64,000 nt of DNA from Euryarchaeota archaeon (GTDB taxonomy: Archaea; Thermoplasmatota; SW-10-69-26; JACQPN01): contig JACQPN010000015.1 of assembly GCA_016207515.1 (NCBI GenBank), forward strand, positions 62,001-126,000, in the 5' to 3' direction. Below the pieces are notes generated by a model, which ran no database searches, had not been told where the DNA came from, and worked only from the letters and a program-made list of their open reading frames with translations. Below are positions 36,208-44,763 of this stretch, one piece after another. The translations under genes were made by a program, and so were the position numbers. The stretch's first letter is position 1, and each line of letters opens with the position of its first letter.

Positions 36208-37115
36208 CGGGACTTACCCCTTAGCTTCGCGACGGCTTTGATGTGCGGAGGCGTCGTCCCACAGCACCCGCCCACGATGGTTGCGCCTCGTCCGATCCAT
36301 GTCCGCGCGTCGAGAGCCAGCCGCTCGGGCGTGTAGGATGCGTCGCTACGCCATCCCGTCACATCGTCAGCGACGCCGGCATTCGGGTACGCGCCGCGCG
36401 GGATCCCTGGCGCGGAAACTGCCACCGTATCAATAGCCGCGTCGGTCACCGCCGGCGTCGAGCAGTTGACGAGGATCGCCTTTGGGCCTTCTTCGACCAA
36501 CGCCCGCACCGTGGCTCCCAAGGGTTCCCCCGAGTAGAGGCAGTCCGCCGCCTTTGCCATGACACCCACCCAGACTTCAAGGCCGGTGTCCCGCGCGGCC
36601 CTTGTCGCCGCCACAGCCTCGTCGCGCGTCCCCATCGTCTCGACCAGGAGCAGGTCGCACCCGCAGTCGGCAAGATGACGCGCCATCTCCAGGTGCTCGT
36701 CAAAAGACGCGGCCCCGGGCGAAAGGTCGGGTCTGTAACAGTCCTCAAGGGGCGAGATCGAGCCGGCCACCTTCACGCCGCGTCGAGCCGAGGCCGCCTT
36801 CCTCGCAAGCTCGACCGCCGTGCTCGTAAGTTCCCGCCAATCAAGGTCTCCGCCGGCTCGTTCGAGTGTGCGCCTTTTCGTCCGAAACGTGTTGGTCGTG
36901 ATCACGTCGGCGCCCGCCTCCACGTAGTCGCGATGGATCTGACGTACCAAGTCAGGTTCCCGCTTCAAGGCGCGTGCGGACCAGAGGGGAAGGCTCGTGT
37001 CACTGCCGCGGCGCGTCAACTCGGTGCCCATGGCGCCGTCGAGCAGCACAAGTTCCTGGGTGCCCGATTCCGCGGCGCCAAGTCGCTGCTGTTCGTGTGG
37101 TGCGAGGGGGCTCAC
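36204..37115 (-). CDS. Homocysteine S-methyltransferase-family protein
   Basis: 303 residues. The barrel shows DGAMGTELTRRG, TTNTFRT, and the zinc ligands in VNCSTP and GGCCGTTP. It would move a methyl group from S-methylmethionine or SAM to homocysteine or a related thiol or selenol. The GTG at 37115 is ~25 bases after a GGTTAAGACC box (37136-37147), so the mRNA is leaderless. Coupled to the transporter downstream. Confidence 0.92.
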   Translation of the reverse strand: MSPLAPHEQQRLGAAESGTQELVLLDGAMGTELTRRGSDTSLPLWSARALKREPDLVRQIHRDYVEAGADVITTNTFRTKRRTLERAGGDLDWRELTSTAVELARKAASARRGVKVAGSISPLEDCYRPDLSPGAASFDEHLEMARHLADCGCDLLLVETMGTRDEAVAATRAARDTGLEVWVGVMAKAADCLYSGEPLGATVRALVEEGPKAILVNCSTPAVTDAAIDTVAVSAPGIPRGAYPNAGVADDVTGWRSDASYTPERLALDARTWIGRGATIVGGCCGTTPPHIKAVAKLRGKSR

Positions 37116-37280
37116 AGCGTGGGGAGCCGCGGCCGGGTCTTAACCGTTCCCGGTCATGCTTGCCACCATTCTCGACGATGCGTCTGTCGCCCCCTGGCGA
37201 CGGCCACGATTTCCTCTCCGGGAAGACGTTGCAGCGCCGTGGTTAGAATCATTAAATAGAAAGAGCCGGAATGGGACCAT

Positions 37281-37478
37281 GTGGCAGGGCCCCTCGATCT
37301 CCTGGACATCTCCGCTCTGTCCGTGGAGATGGAACTTCTCCTTTCACTCGTCATCCTTGTAGTACTCATGATCGTGAGCTACTACGCGGCCGTCTGGTGG
37401 CAGGACTGGCGCGATGGAAAGCGCCACGCCAAGGGATTGGCGCCTCGTACGCGTTTTCCGTCGAAGCAGACGAAATGA
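37281..37478 (+). CDS. Small single-pass membrane protein (65 residues)
   Basis: Starts at a GTG 28 bases after a CATTAAATAG box (37249-37257), so the mRNA is leaderless. The hydrophobic stretch MELLLSLVILVVLMIVSYYA is followed by WWQDWRDGKRHAKG and a basic tail, giving an outside-N, inside-C orientation by the positive-inside rule. It ends next to the convergent membrane heme-type gene. No family recognised. Confidence 0.65.
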   Translation: MAGPLDLLDISALSVEMELLLSLVILVVLMIVSYYAAVWWQDWRDGKRHAKGLAPRTRFPSKQTK

Positions 37479-37554
37479 GCGGTCGCCGTGCCCGTAGGGA
37501 CCAGGCTTCAGCGCGATTTTCGCACCCGTTCCTGAAAGCGGCGAGGCCCAGGAC

Positions 37555-39048
37555 CTAGCTCGACGTCGTCCCAAAGGCCTCTCGCAAGAACTGCAGGTGG
37601 CTCCCATCGATCGCCGTGTGCACGAGCGAGAAGAAGACCGTCAGTATCCCGAGCGACAAGTGCACGAATCGCCACTGGTTGTAGCCCCAATCGTCGATGA
37701 GGCGTTTCTGGATGATGCCGGTGATGGCGAGGCCCACCATGGCAAGTGTCGCAAGCCCGCCCCATAGGAGTCCGAAAGTCCAGTTGTAGTACGATTCGAC
37801 GATGAAGAGGACCGTGTGGATGATGGCGATTCCAAGGAGGCCGAACGAGGCGGAATTGTGCCAGAGGACGCGACGTCTCGCCGTGCCGATCGCCTTGTTC
37901 AGCGTCCGGACACTCGCTTGCCCGAACGTGCCGCCGAGGATGAGCGAGGGCACGATGAGGAAGAGCGAACTGAACCCCGTGACCTGGCCCCAGGCGCGCA
38001 TCACTTTCTGCAATGGGTCAAGGGTGATCCCCGTCGCGACGATGGCCGTCCCCTGGGCGAAGCTGTCGCCCACGGCGAAATCGGCGAGGTGCTGTTTTAT
38101 GAAGACGCCGTCATCGACCGCCTGGGGTGTCGAGTGTAGGTAGTGCGGATGTCCGACGGCGCCGTAGACGAGCTTCACGGGCCCCTTTGCCTGGCCGGCG
38201 CGCAGATCGAACGTGTAGGTGTGGCTTTCGCCGGGTTTGAGGATCGGCGGCCCAAGGAGGATCTTCTCGGGGTTCTTGGAGGCGTTGTAGAAGACGTCGA
38301 TGACGAGTTTGAAGTTAGCGGCGGCTACAGGCGGGCCGGTGTCGAAGCTCACCGCCGCGATCCACCCGGTCGTCTCGGGGACCGAACGCGCGCCTTGAAG
38401 GAACGCGGTGTCGTTCACCCTCACCTGGTCGTGCCACGGTTCGATCGAGGCATCGGTGAGGGCGTCTTGGGTGTCGTATCCGTTCCCGGGGAAGTCGGCG
38501 CCAACGGGAGCGCCGCCGGGCACGATGGTCCCATAATACAAGGTCAGGGTCCAATCATTCGTCCCCGTCTGTCCCGGTTCCCCTACGAGGTCGGCGATGA
38601 TCTCCGTGGCGTTATCGTCCACAGGGAATTCGAAACCCCGCTCATCGCTTAGCGCCATCTGTTCCTCGTTCACATCATTGTAGGGCAACTTGTCCCCCAA
38701 GAACACAAGCGATGGCGCGAACGTGAGGTTCAACGTGGCGTTCGGGGTGAGCAACTCGTGCTTCCACGGGTTGACGACCGTGACATTGTAGGTGAAATTC
38801 GAGCCCGCGGGCACCGCTGAAAGGCTGTCGGGCACCACGATCATCGTGGTCCGAAGCGGCGGATCCTCCGCGCTGTGGTGGCCGATGCAATTCGCCTCGG
38901 TCGTGTCGAATTCGAGGCCCTCGGGCGGGATTTCCTCTTGCGCCCCGACGATGGTGCCGAGGGCGAGCGCGAAGAAGAAGGCGGACGCGAGGAGGGCGCC
39001 CGCGAGTTTCCTTGACCGGCGGCTCGCCCTAAGAGGGATTCCACTCAT
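37555..39048 (-). CDS. Secreted-domain plus four-helix membrane protein with ferric-reductase-like His pairs
   Basis: 497 residues. A signal peptide is followed by an extracellular beta-rich part of ~310 residues with CIGHH near residue 54. The last ~150 residues have four membrane helices. Two of them carry paired His: LWHNS..AIIHTV (13 residues between) and FVHLSLG..LVHTA (13 between). This is the bis-heme-b pattern of ferric reductases and cytochrome b561-like domains. No flavin or NAD domain is present, so it may move electrons to the extracellular domain. The CTTAAATACGG box at 39074-39083 supports this ATG. Confidence 0.75.
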   Translation of the reverse strand: MSGIPLRASRRSRKLAGALLASAFFFALALGTIVGAQEEIPPEGLEFDTTEANCIGHHSAEDPPLRTTMIVVPDSLSAVPAGSNFTYNVTVVNPWKHELLTPNATLNLTFAPSLVFLGDKLPYNDVNEEQMALSDERGFEFPVDDNATEIIADLVGEPGQTGTNDWTLTLYYGTIVPGGAPVGADFPGNGYDTQDALTDASIEPWHDQVRVNDTAFLQGARSVPETTGWIAAVSFDTGPPVAAANFKLVIDVFYNASKNPEKILLGPPILKPGESHTYTFDLRAGQAKGPVKLVYGAVGHPHYLHSTPQAVDDGVFIKQHLADFAVGDSFAQGTAIVATGITLDPLQKVMRAWGQVTGFSSLFLIVPSLILGGTFGQASVRTLNKAIGTARRRVLWHNSASFGLLGIAIIHTVLFIVESYYNWTFGLLWGGLATLAMVGLAITGIIQKRLIDDWGYNQWRFVHLSLGILTVFFSLVHTAIDGSHLQFLREAFGTTSS

Positions 39049-39134
39049 GAATGGCCTCGAATACTTGCCCGGCCGTATTTAAGCATGATGAGGATGTCGT
39101 TGAAGCGGCACGGCTGGCTCCCTGCACACGCCAC

Positions 39135-39153
39135 GGGGGGCCTGCGGCCCCCC
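39135..39153 (-). terminator. Strong GC hairpin between padR and the membrane heme-type gene
   Basis: GGGGGGCC-TGC-GGCCCCCC is a perfect 8-bp stem with a 3-base loop, ~105 bases after the padR stop and ~85 bases before the next minus-strand start. No T-run follows, so the termination role is a guess from position. Confidence 0.4.
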
Positions 39154-39258
39154 ACTTGCTTGATTGCCTGCGCGGCGGGCGCGTTGCGACGCCCGAGGAA
39201 AACGGCGGGGGCGGCAAGAGGCGATCGCGGCTAGGACTTGGATTCCGCGCGGCCGCCT

Positions 39259-39810
39259 TCATTCGCCTGACGACGCAAAGAAACGCTTCTGCACCGACTG
39301 CAGGGCCTCAGCAGCGGCCTTGCAGGACGCGCAGGCCTTCGCGCCGGTCTCCAGGTTCTCGAACGTTATTTCCACGGCGCCGGAGCCTGGCCTTGCCCGG
39401 AGGGTCACGACAAGGTGGTCGCTTGGGGATGGCATTGTCTGTGGGTTGCGAGCGCCTTCTGATGGCCCGCCCGCGGGTTGCCGCTCGGCGAGGCCATCGC
39501 CCCAGAGCTCGCCGACGAGGCGCATGAACTCCGGCGGCATGGACCGGTAATCGTCTAGTAGGGTCCGGCCCTTGGCGGTAAGAGAAAACTCCGTCTTTCC
39601 TCTTCCTTCCTTGTCGGCTTTGCCGGAAATGAGGCCTTCTGATTCCAGGCGGGAAAGGAGCGGGTAGATCTGGTTCTTGTTCGGAGCGACGCCGAAGAGG
39701 GATTCGACCTCCTTTATCAACGCGTAACCGTGCTTGGGTCCCCTGGCCATGCTCTCAAGAAGCAGCGGCTCTATGAGGCCGCGCATGAGTTGCGCTTTCG
39801 GGTCGCCCAT
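39259..39810 (-). CDS. PadR-family transcriptional regulator
   Basis: 183 residues. The winged helix is of PadR type: LMRGLIEPLLLESMARGPKHGYALIKEVE, then QIYPLLSRLESEGLI and GRGKTEFSLTAKGRTLLDDYR. The C-terminal part differs from classic PadR: a Pro/Ser linker, a strand-rich segment, and a CASCKAA pair (Cys-x-x-Cys) that might sense metal or redox state. An AGTATAATAG box (39837-39846) is ~30 bases before the ATG and itself contains the ATAGTATA operator core, so autoregulation is likely. Confidence 0.9.
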   Translation of the reverse strand: MGDPKAQLMRGLIEPLLLESMARGPKHGYALIKEVESLFGVAPNKNQIYPLLSRLESEGLISGKADKEGRGKTEFSLTAKGRTLLDDYRSMPPEFMRLVGELWGDGLAERQPAGGPSEGARNPQTMPSPSDHLVVTLRARPGSGAVEITFENLETGAKACASCKAAAEALQSVQKRFFASSGE

Positions 39811-39838
39811 GAGTTCCCATCCGTCGGCAGGGCCGCTA

Positions 39839-40037
39839 TTATACTATTCGTCGCACCCCAGGGTTACAGGTGTATAGTATAGAAAACGGACTATTGCTCT
39901 GTCGATAGTATACCGGCTGGACTATCATGTATTAACATATTCGGGGGAAGCATAGTATAGAATCTGGACCATCGTTGACATGTTTCCAGACCATTACAAG
40001 ATTTTTTATACTGTCGATAGTATAGAATCTAACCCAA
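39839..40037. promoter_or_regulatory. Cluster of ATAGT-N11-ACTAT operators between padR and the RHH gene
   Basis: Three 21-base sites, 39874-39894, 39905-39925 and 39952-39972, share ATAGTATA...GGAC(T/C)AT; two are exact ATAGT-N11-ACTAT dyads. A fourth copy at 40017 has only the left half. TATACT-N6-AGTATA at 40007-40024 overlaps the TATA region of the rightward gene. An inverted core at 39839-39846 overlaps the padR TATA box. The region is AT-rich in an otherwise GC-rich window. PadR or the RHH protein is the probable ligand. Confidence 0.75.
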
Positions 40038-40084
40038 GCGGGGCGCGAAGCAAAAGCCCCTTTGGGATTTGGAGAGGGACGCGA

Positions 40085-40336
40085 ATGGAAACCGAAAAGG
40101 ATCCGATGCGAAGCCTGGCGGACGCGAAAGAGATCAAGGTAAAGATCCCCGTCGAATACCACATCAAGCTCCACACGCTGAAGGTCCTCAAGGGCCAGAG
40201 CATCAGCGACACGGTGGAGGCCGCCCTTGGCCGCTATTTCACGAGCATGAACGACGGCATGGTGCGCCCGGCATCGATGCACCCCGTCGAAACAGAAATC
40301 GCCGCCCCGGCTCTGATGGGCGACGAAGTCCACTGA
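40085..40336 (+). CDS. Ribbon-helix-helix-like small regulator (83 residues)
   Basis: Starts METEKDPMRSLADAKEIKVKIP; residues 15-50 (IKVKIPVEYHIKLHTLK..GQSISDTVEAAL) match a ribbon-helix-helix pattern: a basic strand followed by two helices. The C-terminus is a short Ala/Glu tail. A GGAG about 13 bases upstream and a TTTTATAC element at 40003-40011 give a ~50-base leader. It is divergent from padR and shares its operator cluster. Confidence 0.75.
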   Translation: METEKDPMRSLADAKEIKVKIPVEYHIKLHTLKVLKGQSISDTVEAALGRYFTSMNDGMVRPASMHPVETEIAAPALMGDEVH

Positions 40337-40355
40337 TACTTTCCAGCACCAGGCC

Positions 40356-40406
40356 GCCGGACCCTTCTTCGGCAACACCAATACCGGGTCCGGCGCTCCC
40401 TTTTTT
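40356..40406 (+). terminator. Intrinsic-type terminator after the RHH gene
   Basis: GCCGGACCC (40356-40364) and GGGTCCGGC (40386-40394) make a perfect 9-bp stem around a 21-base loop, followed by six T at 40401-40406. The remaining stretch to ileS (40407-40699) has a CTTTAAGAAT box near 40608 and otherwise no gene I can support. Confidence 0.65.
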
Positions 40407-40699
40407 CCCTCCGTCTTCCCACGGTCCGCTGCTCTCGCTTCGACCCCGTGAGTCCTTCCGACTGGTGGCGGCGTTTCCTTTCGTGACTTCCATGAAATCA
40501 AGCCCCGACGAATGCCGGGTGCCAGGATGCGGCCGGGATCGCCCGGGCAAGCCCCGCCTTCGTCACCCGATCAAGTGGCCTCCGGGGTCGGGAACTGCCG
40601 CTCGCTTTAAGAATGAAAAGGGGGTTACAACCCTGTTTTGGGCCTATTTGGACCGGGACCGGGGGAAGCCGGCGGGTCCGCGGCCAGGAAACATCGTCC

Positions 40700-43600
40700 A
40701 TGGTGAAGCCGGCCAGGAAATCCTATAATCCGGTCCTTCTCGAAGCGGAAGTCCAGGATCTTTGGAAGAAACGGGATGCCTACAAGCTGACCCGTTCCCA
40801 CCGCAGGCAAGGGAAGGACTTCTACTTCATCGACGGCCCTCCCTATACGACAGGTTACATCCACCTCGGCACCGCCTGGAACAAGACGCTCAAGGATTCG
40901 GTCGTCCGCCATCTTTCGATGACCGGGCTCAACGTGCGCGACCAGGCCGGGTACGACATGCACGGGCTCCCCATCGAGGTCCAGGTCGAAAAGGAGCTCG
41001 GCATCAAGAACAAGAGGGAGATCGAGCAACTCGGCATCGAGACCTTCGTCAACAAGTGCCGCGACTATTCGGTGAAGCAGTTGAAGACGATGACCGACCA
41101 GTTCAAGAAGCTCGGCGTCTGGCTCAACTGGGACGACCCCTACATGACGATCAAGCCCGAATACATGGAGGGCGCGTGGTGGGCTCTGAAGCAGGCACAC
41201 GACAGGGGGCTTCTTTACGAGGCCGAAAGATCTATTCCCTGGTGCCGACGCTGCGCCACGGCGCTTGCGGCGGCCGAACTTGAATACAAGGACCGCGAGG
41301 ACCCGAGCGTCACCGTGAAGTTCCCCGTGAAAGGCAAGCCCGGCGAGTTCCTCCTCATCTGGACCACGACACCGTGGACGCTTCCTGGGAATTGCGCGAT
41401 CGCAGCACATCCGGATTTCACGTACGCGAAAGTGCTCGCAACGCGCAAAGACGGCAAAGAGGAGACGATCATCCTTGCTGAAGGTTGCGTCGAAGCGAAC
41501 TTCGCGAAGAACAAGGAGTACACGGCCCACTACGTCGTCGGAAACGTCTCCGGAAAGGAGCTTGAAGGACTCGAATACGACCATCCTTTCGCAAAGAGCA
41601 TCCCGCACCACGCCTCGCCCAAGTCCAAATGGAACAACAAGGTCATCCTCGCCGCTTACGTCACGGAAGAGAACACGGGCCTCGTCCACACGGCGCCCGG
41701 TCACGGCGCCGAAGACTTCGAGAGCGGCGAGAAGTACGCCATCGCCGCCTTCTGTCCCGTCGACGAGTCCGGAAACTACACTTCCGAGGCGGGTGTGTAC
41801 CGGGGGAAGAACGTCTCAGAAGTCAACGACGTGATCGCGGCCGATCTTGACGCTGCGGGCCTTCTTTTCAATCGACAGCAGATCACCCACAGCTACGGCC
41901 ATTGCTGGCGCTGCAAGACGCCGATAATCTACCGCGCCACGAAACAGTGGTTCATCGAGGTCACCAAGGTCAAGAAGAAGATGCTCTCCGAAGTGGATCG
42001 CATCAAGTGGACGCCGGAGTGGGCGGGCTCGGCGCGCGAGAAGGACTGGGTGGAGAACGCCCGCGACTGGTGCATCAGCCGGCAGCGCTATTGGGGCATC
42101 CCGATCCCGGTCTGGAGGTGCCGTGAAGGCCACGTCGAGGTCCTTACGACGAGGAAGGAGCTACGCGAGCGGGCCACGAACTTCCACGTGAGCGATGACA
42201 TCCATCGCCCATGGATCGACGAGGTCACCATCAGTTGCAAGGACTGCGGCGACACCATGCACCGCATCCCGGACGTCTTGGACGTCTGGTTCGACTCCGC
42301 GGTCGCAAGCTGGGGGGAACTCTCCTACCCGTCAAAGACCACGGACTTCGAGCGCTGGTGGCCGGCGGACTGGATAGTCGAGGGGCTCGACCAGACGCGA
42401 GGCTGGTTCTACTCGCAACTAGGCGCTGGAGTCGTGGCCCTTGGCAAGGTCCCGTACAAGAGCGTCCTCATGCACGGGTTCGTGCACGACGCGCAGGGGC
42501 ATCCGATGCACAAATCCGCCGGGAACGTCATCCTCCCGAGCGAAGTGACTGACAAGCACGGGGCGGACGCGTTGCGCTTCTACTTCCTTTCCGTCTCCGC
42601 GCCGTGGGAAGACATCGCGTTCAACGTCGAGGGCGTGAAGACGGTCCAACGCATGTTGAACATCCTCTGGAACGTCCACTACTTCTCGACGACGTACATG
42701 GCGCTCGACGGGTTCGACCCGGAAAAGACGACGCTCACGAGCGTCAAACGAGCGCTTCGGGCGGAAGACAAGTGGCTCTACTCGCGCCTTGACGCGACGA
42801 TCGAGGCGGTGACGGAAGGTTTCAACACGTACGAACTCCACAAGGGCTCGCGCTCACTTTCCAACTTCATACTCGAAGACCTCTCGCGATGGTACGTCCG
42901 CCTCACGAGGGACCGCACCTGGGCGGAAGGCGACAGCAAGGACAAGCTCGCGGCCTATCGGACGCTCTACGATGCGTTGATGACGACGGCGAAGCTCATG
43001 GCGCCGATAGCGCCTCACATCTCGGACGCCATGCACGAGGACCTGAAAACGGGCGACCTCGAGACCGTCCACATGGCGGATTGGCCGAAGCCCTATAAGA
43101 TGCGCGACGAGGCGCTCGAAGCACGGATGGGCGTAACGCGCGACCTCGTCGAAGCGGCGTCGAACGCCCGCCAGAAAGCGCAGATGAAGCTCCGCTGGCC
43201 TGTTGCGAAGATAATCGTCGCCGGCACGAAGGACGTGGAGGACGCGATACGCTCCCTGGAATCGACGGTGCTCGACCAGACGAACGCAAAGAAGCTGGAG
43301 TTCGTCGGACAATCCTGGGAGGACCTCGTCGTCGTGGCGCAGCCTGTGAAGAACGTCATCGGGCCCGCTTTCAAGAAGGACGCGCCTCTCGTGCGGGAGC
43401 TGATCGAGAAGGCCGACGGGAAGAAACTGAAGACCGCCCTCGAAAAAGACGGGAAGGCGAAGCTCGGCAAGGGCAAGGGCGCCTTCGAGGTCACGCGCGA
43501 GATGGTGACCTTCACGACCGCGCTTCCCGACAAGGTGGTCGGCAACGACTTCCGCGGCGGAAGCGTCTACGTGGACACCGTCGTGTCCGACGAGCTCAAG

Positions 43601-43858
43601 GCCGAGGCGCTGTCCCGGGAACTCACGAGGCGCATCCAGGAGATGCGAAAGGAGATGGGCTTGAACGTCGAGGACAAGATCACGGTGGAGGCCGCCGTTT
43701 CCCCCGAGTCGCAGAAGGCGTTGAAGAAGTGGACGGATCACATCGCGTCCGAGACGAGGGCGACGAAGCTTGCCTTCTCCAAGGAACCGAAGGGGAGCCA
43801 CGTCAAGGAGTGGGAACTTGAGGACGAGACGATCGTCCTAGGCCTCGTGAAGAGCTAG
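40700..43858 (+). CDS. ileS: Isoleucyl-tRNA synthetase
   Basis: 1052 residues, class Ia. HIGH is seen in TGYIHLGTAWNKT near residue 58. The CP1 editing domain has IWTTTPWTLPGN and the LVHTAPGHGAEDF segment. Zinc-type CxxC pairs appear (CRRC, CWRC, CKDC). The KMSKS loop reads MHKSAGN, lacking the first Lys and Ser. The anticodon-binding domain and an archaeal C-terminal extension follow. I use ATG 40700; the open frame continues to 40613, but that is right at a TATA-like CTTTAAGAAT. Confidence 0.96.
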   Translation: MVKPARKSYNPVLLEAEVQDLWKKRDAYKLTRSHRRQGKDFYFIDGPPYTTGYIHLGTAWNKTLKDSVVRHLSMTGLNVRDQAGYDMHGLPIEVQVEKELGIKNKREIEQLGIETFVNKCRDYSVKQLKTMTDQFKKLGVWLNWDDPYMTIKPEYMEGAWWALKQAHDRGLLYEAERSIPWCRRCATALAAAELEYKDREDPSVTVKFPVKGKPGEFLLIWTTTPWTLPGNCAIAAHPDFTYAKVLATRKDGKEETIILAEGCVEANFAKNKEYTAHYVVGNVSGKELEGLEYDHPFAKSIPHHASPKSKWNNKVILAAYVTEENTGLVHTAPGHGAEDFESGEKYAIAAFCPVDESGNYTSEAGVYRGKNVSEVNDVIAADLDAAGLLFNRQQITHSYGHCWRCKTPIIYRATKQWFIEVTKVKKKMLSEVDRIKWTPEWAGSAREKDWVENARDWCISRQRYWGIPIPVWRCREGHVEVLTTRKELRERATNFHVSDDIHRPWIDEVTISCKDCGDTMHRIPDVLDVWFDSAVASWGELSYPSKTTDFERWWPADWIVEGLDQTRGWFYSQLGAGVVALGKVPYKSVLMHGFVHDAQGHPMHKSAGNVILPSEVTDKHGADALRFYFLSVSAPWEDIAFNVEGVKTVQRMLNILWNVHYFSTTYMALDGFDPEKTTLTSVKRALRAEDKWLYSRLDATIEAVTEGFNTYELHKGSRSLSNFILEDLSRWYVRLTRDRTWAEGDSKDKLAAYRTLYDALMTTAKLMAPIAPHISDAMHEDLKTGDLETVHMADWPKPYKMRDEALEARMGVTRDLVEAASNARQKAQMKLRWPVAKIIVAGTKDVEDAIRSLESTVLDQTNAKKLEFVGQSWEDLVVVAQPVKNVIGPAFKKDAPLVRELIEKADGKKLKTALEKDGKAKLGKGKGAFEVTREMVTFTTALPDKVVGNDFRGGSVYVDTVVSDELKAEALSRELTRRIQEMRKEMGLNVEDKITVEAAVSPESQKALKKWTDHIASETRATKLAFSKEPKGSHVKEWELEDETIVLGLVKS

Positions 43859-43868
43859 ACTTACCTAG

Positions 43869-44028
43869 AATGCGGGCTTGCGAGGAACTATTCTCGTGAA
43901 GAATTGGCGTTCATAAGAATTGGTGTTGGTAAGCAATAGCCTCGTGCGGACCAGCCTTCTCACGAACCAGCCTTGTGATGAAGTGGCCTTGCGAAGAAAC
44001 ACCATCGCGGATCAATAAGGCTCGCGGG
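43869..44028. repeat. Ten degenerate, exactly 16-base tandem units between ileS and the methyltransferase gene
   Basis: Divided every 16 bases, the stretch lines up as ten units without any indel. Second-position A is kept in 9 of 10, tenth-position T in 9 of 10, and the first base is a purine in 9 of 10. Pairs are closer: 43901 and 43917 differ at only 4 of 16 positions, and 43949 and 43965 share ACCAGCCTT. Sixteen is not a multiple of three, so it is not coding. It fills nearly the whole gap between two convergent genes. Confidence 0.7.
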
Positions 44029-44035
44029 CACCCGG

Positions 44036-44701
44036 CTACGCCGTCGCGTCGGTGGCAGGCGCGGCCCGGGGCGTCCGCCTCGTGGGGACTTGCGCCGTCT
44101 TGTCGTTTCGGACGCCCACCCAGACGACCACGCGTGCGAACGGCGGGTCCCTTCTTCCCCGCGGATGCTCCGCGAGCAGGGTCGGCACGGGCGGCCCGAA
44201 ATCGAACCACTTACGTAGAAACGGTCGTGGGCTCGGCGGCCCGTCGCGGTGCTCGTGGTCGACCTTCGATGAGCGCCATTGGAGCACCCATAGGCCGCCG
44301 GGTTCTATCACCTGCGCTGCCTGTCTTCCATAATCGAGTTCTTTCTCGGTCGGCAGGTTGTTGAAGAGGAGGGTATCGACTATGGCGAAGAAGTGTCGGC
44401 CGTTGAAAGCCTCGCCGATCTTCAAGACGTCGAGTTCCCGGAATTCGAGGTTCGCCGTAAGGCCCAATCGGGTGGAGCGTGCCCGGGCGACGCGGAGCAC
44501 TTGGGGGTCGTTGTCGATGCCGGTCACATGTGCGCCCAGGCGGGCGAGCGCTATCGCATCATTACCGGTTCCGCATCCGACGTCGAGTATCCTGTCACCG
44601 GGTATCAGGTGGCGGGCGGCAAAAAGCCCGGCAACGACGGGCGAGGCGCCGGGACGTCCCGTATAGACCTTCACACGCGGCGCAATGCGCGTGGGTAACA
44701 T
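44036..44701 (-). CDS. Class I SAM-dependent methyltransferase
   Basis: 221 residues from ATG 44701. Motif I is DVGCGTGNDAIALARLG, followed by an acidic residue ending strand 2 (TGIDND) and ELDVL in the motif II region. The catalytic half has NNLPTEKELDYGRQA and a PGGLW post-motif III. The substrate cannot be told; the small size and fold suit metabolite or thiol/metalloid methylation. The C-terminal 30 residues are Arg/Thr/Ala-rich. Convergent with ileS across the 16-base repeat array. Confidence 0.88.
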   Translation of the reverse strand: MLPTRIAPRVKVYTGRPGASPVVAGLFAARHLIPGDRILDVGCGTGNDAIALARLGAHVTGIDNDPQVLRVARARSTRLGLTANLEFRELDVLKIGEAFNGRHFFAIVDTLLFNNLPTEKELDYGRQAAQVIEPGGLWVLQWRSSKVDHEHRDGPPSPRPFLRKWFDFGPPVPTLLAEHPRGRRDPPFARVVVWVGVRNDKTAQVPTRRTPRAAPATDATA

Positions 44702-44763
44702 AAAATCGCGTCTTTGCGCGGCCGAAACGACGCGACATCGCCGCGCCTCCAGGGGGGAAGGAC

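Noticed and set aside
40498-40699. Possible small Cys-containing plus-strand gene (MKSSPDECRVPGCG start)
   Set aside because: Only two Cys, no ribosome-binding site, and the frame runs across the ileS promoter region and start; not enough support.
43869-44028. CRISPR array reading of the 16-base units
   Set aside because: There are no constant repeats with unique spacers; every base belongs to the drifting unit and no cas gene is near.
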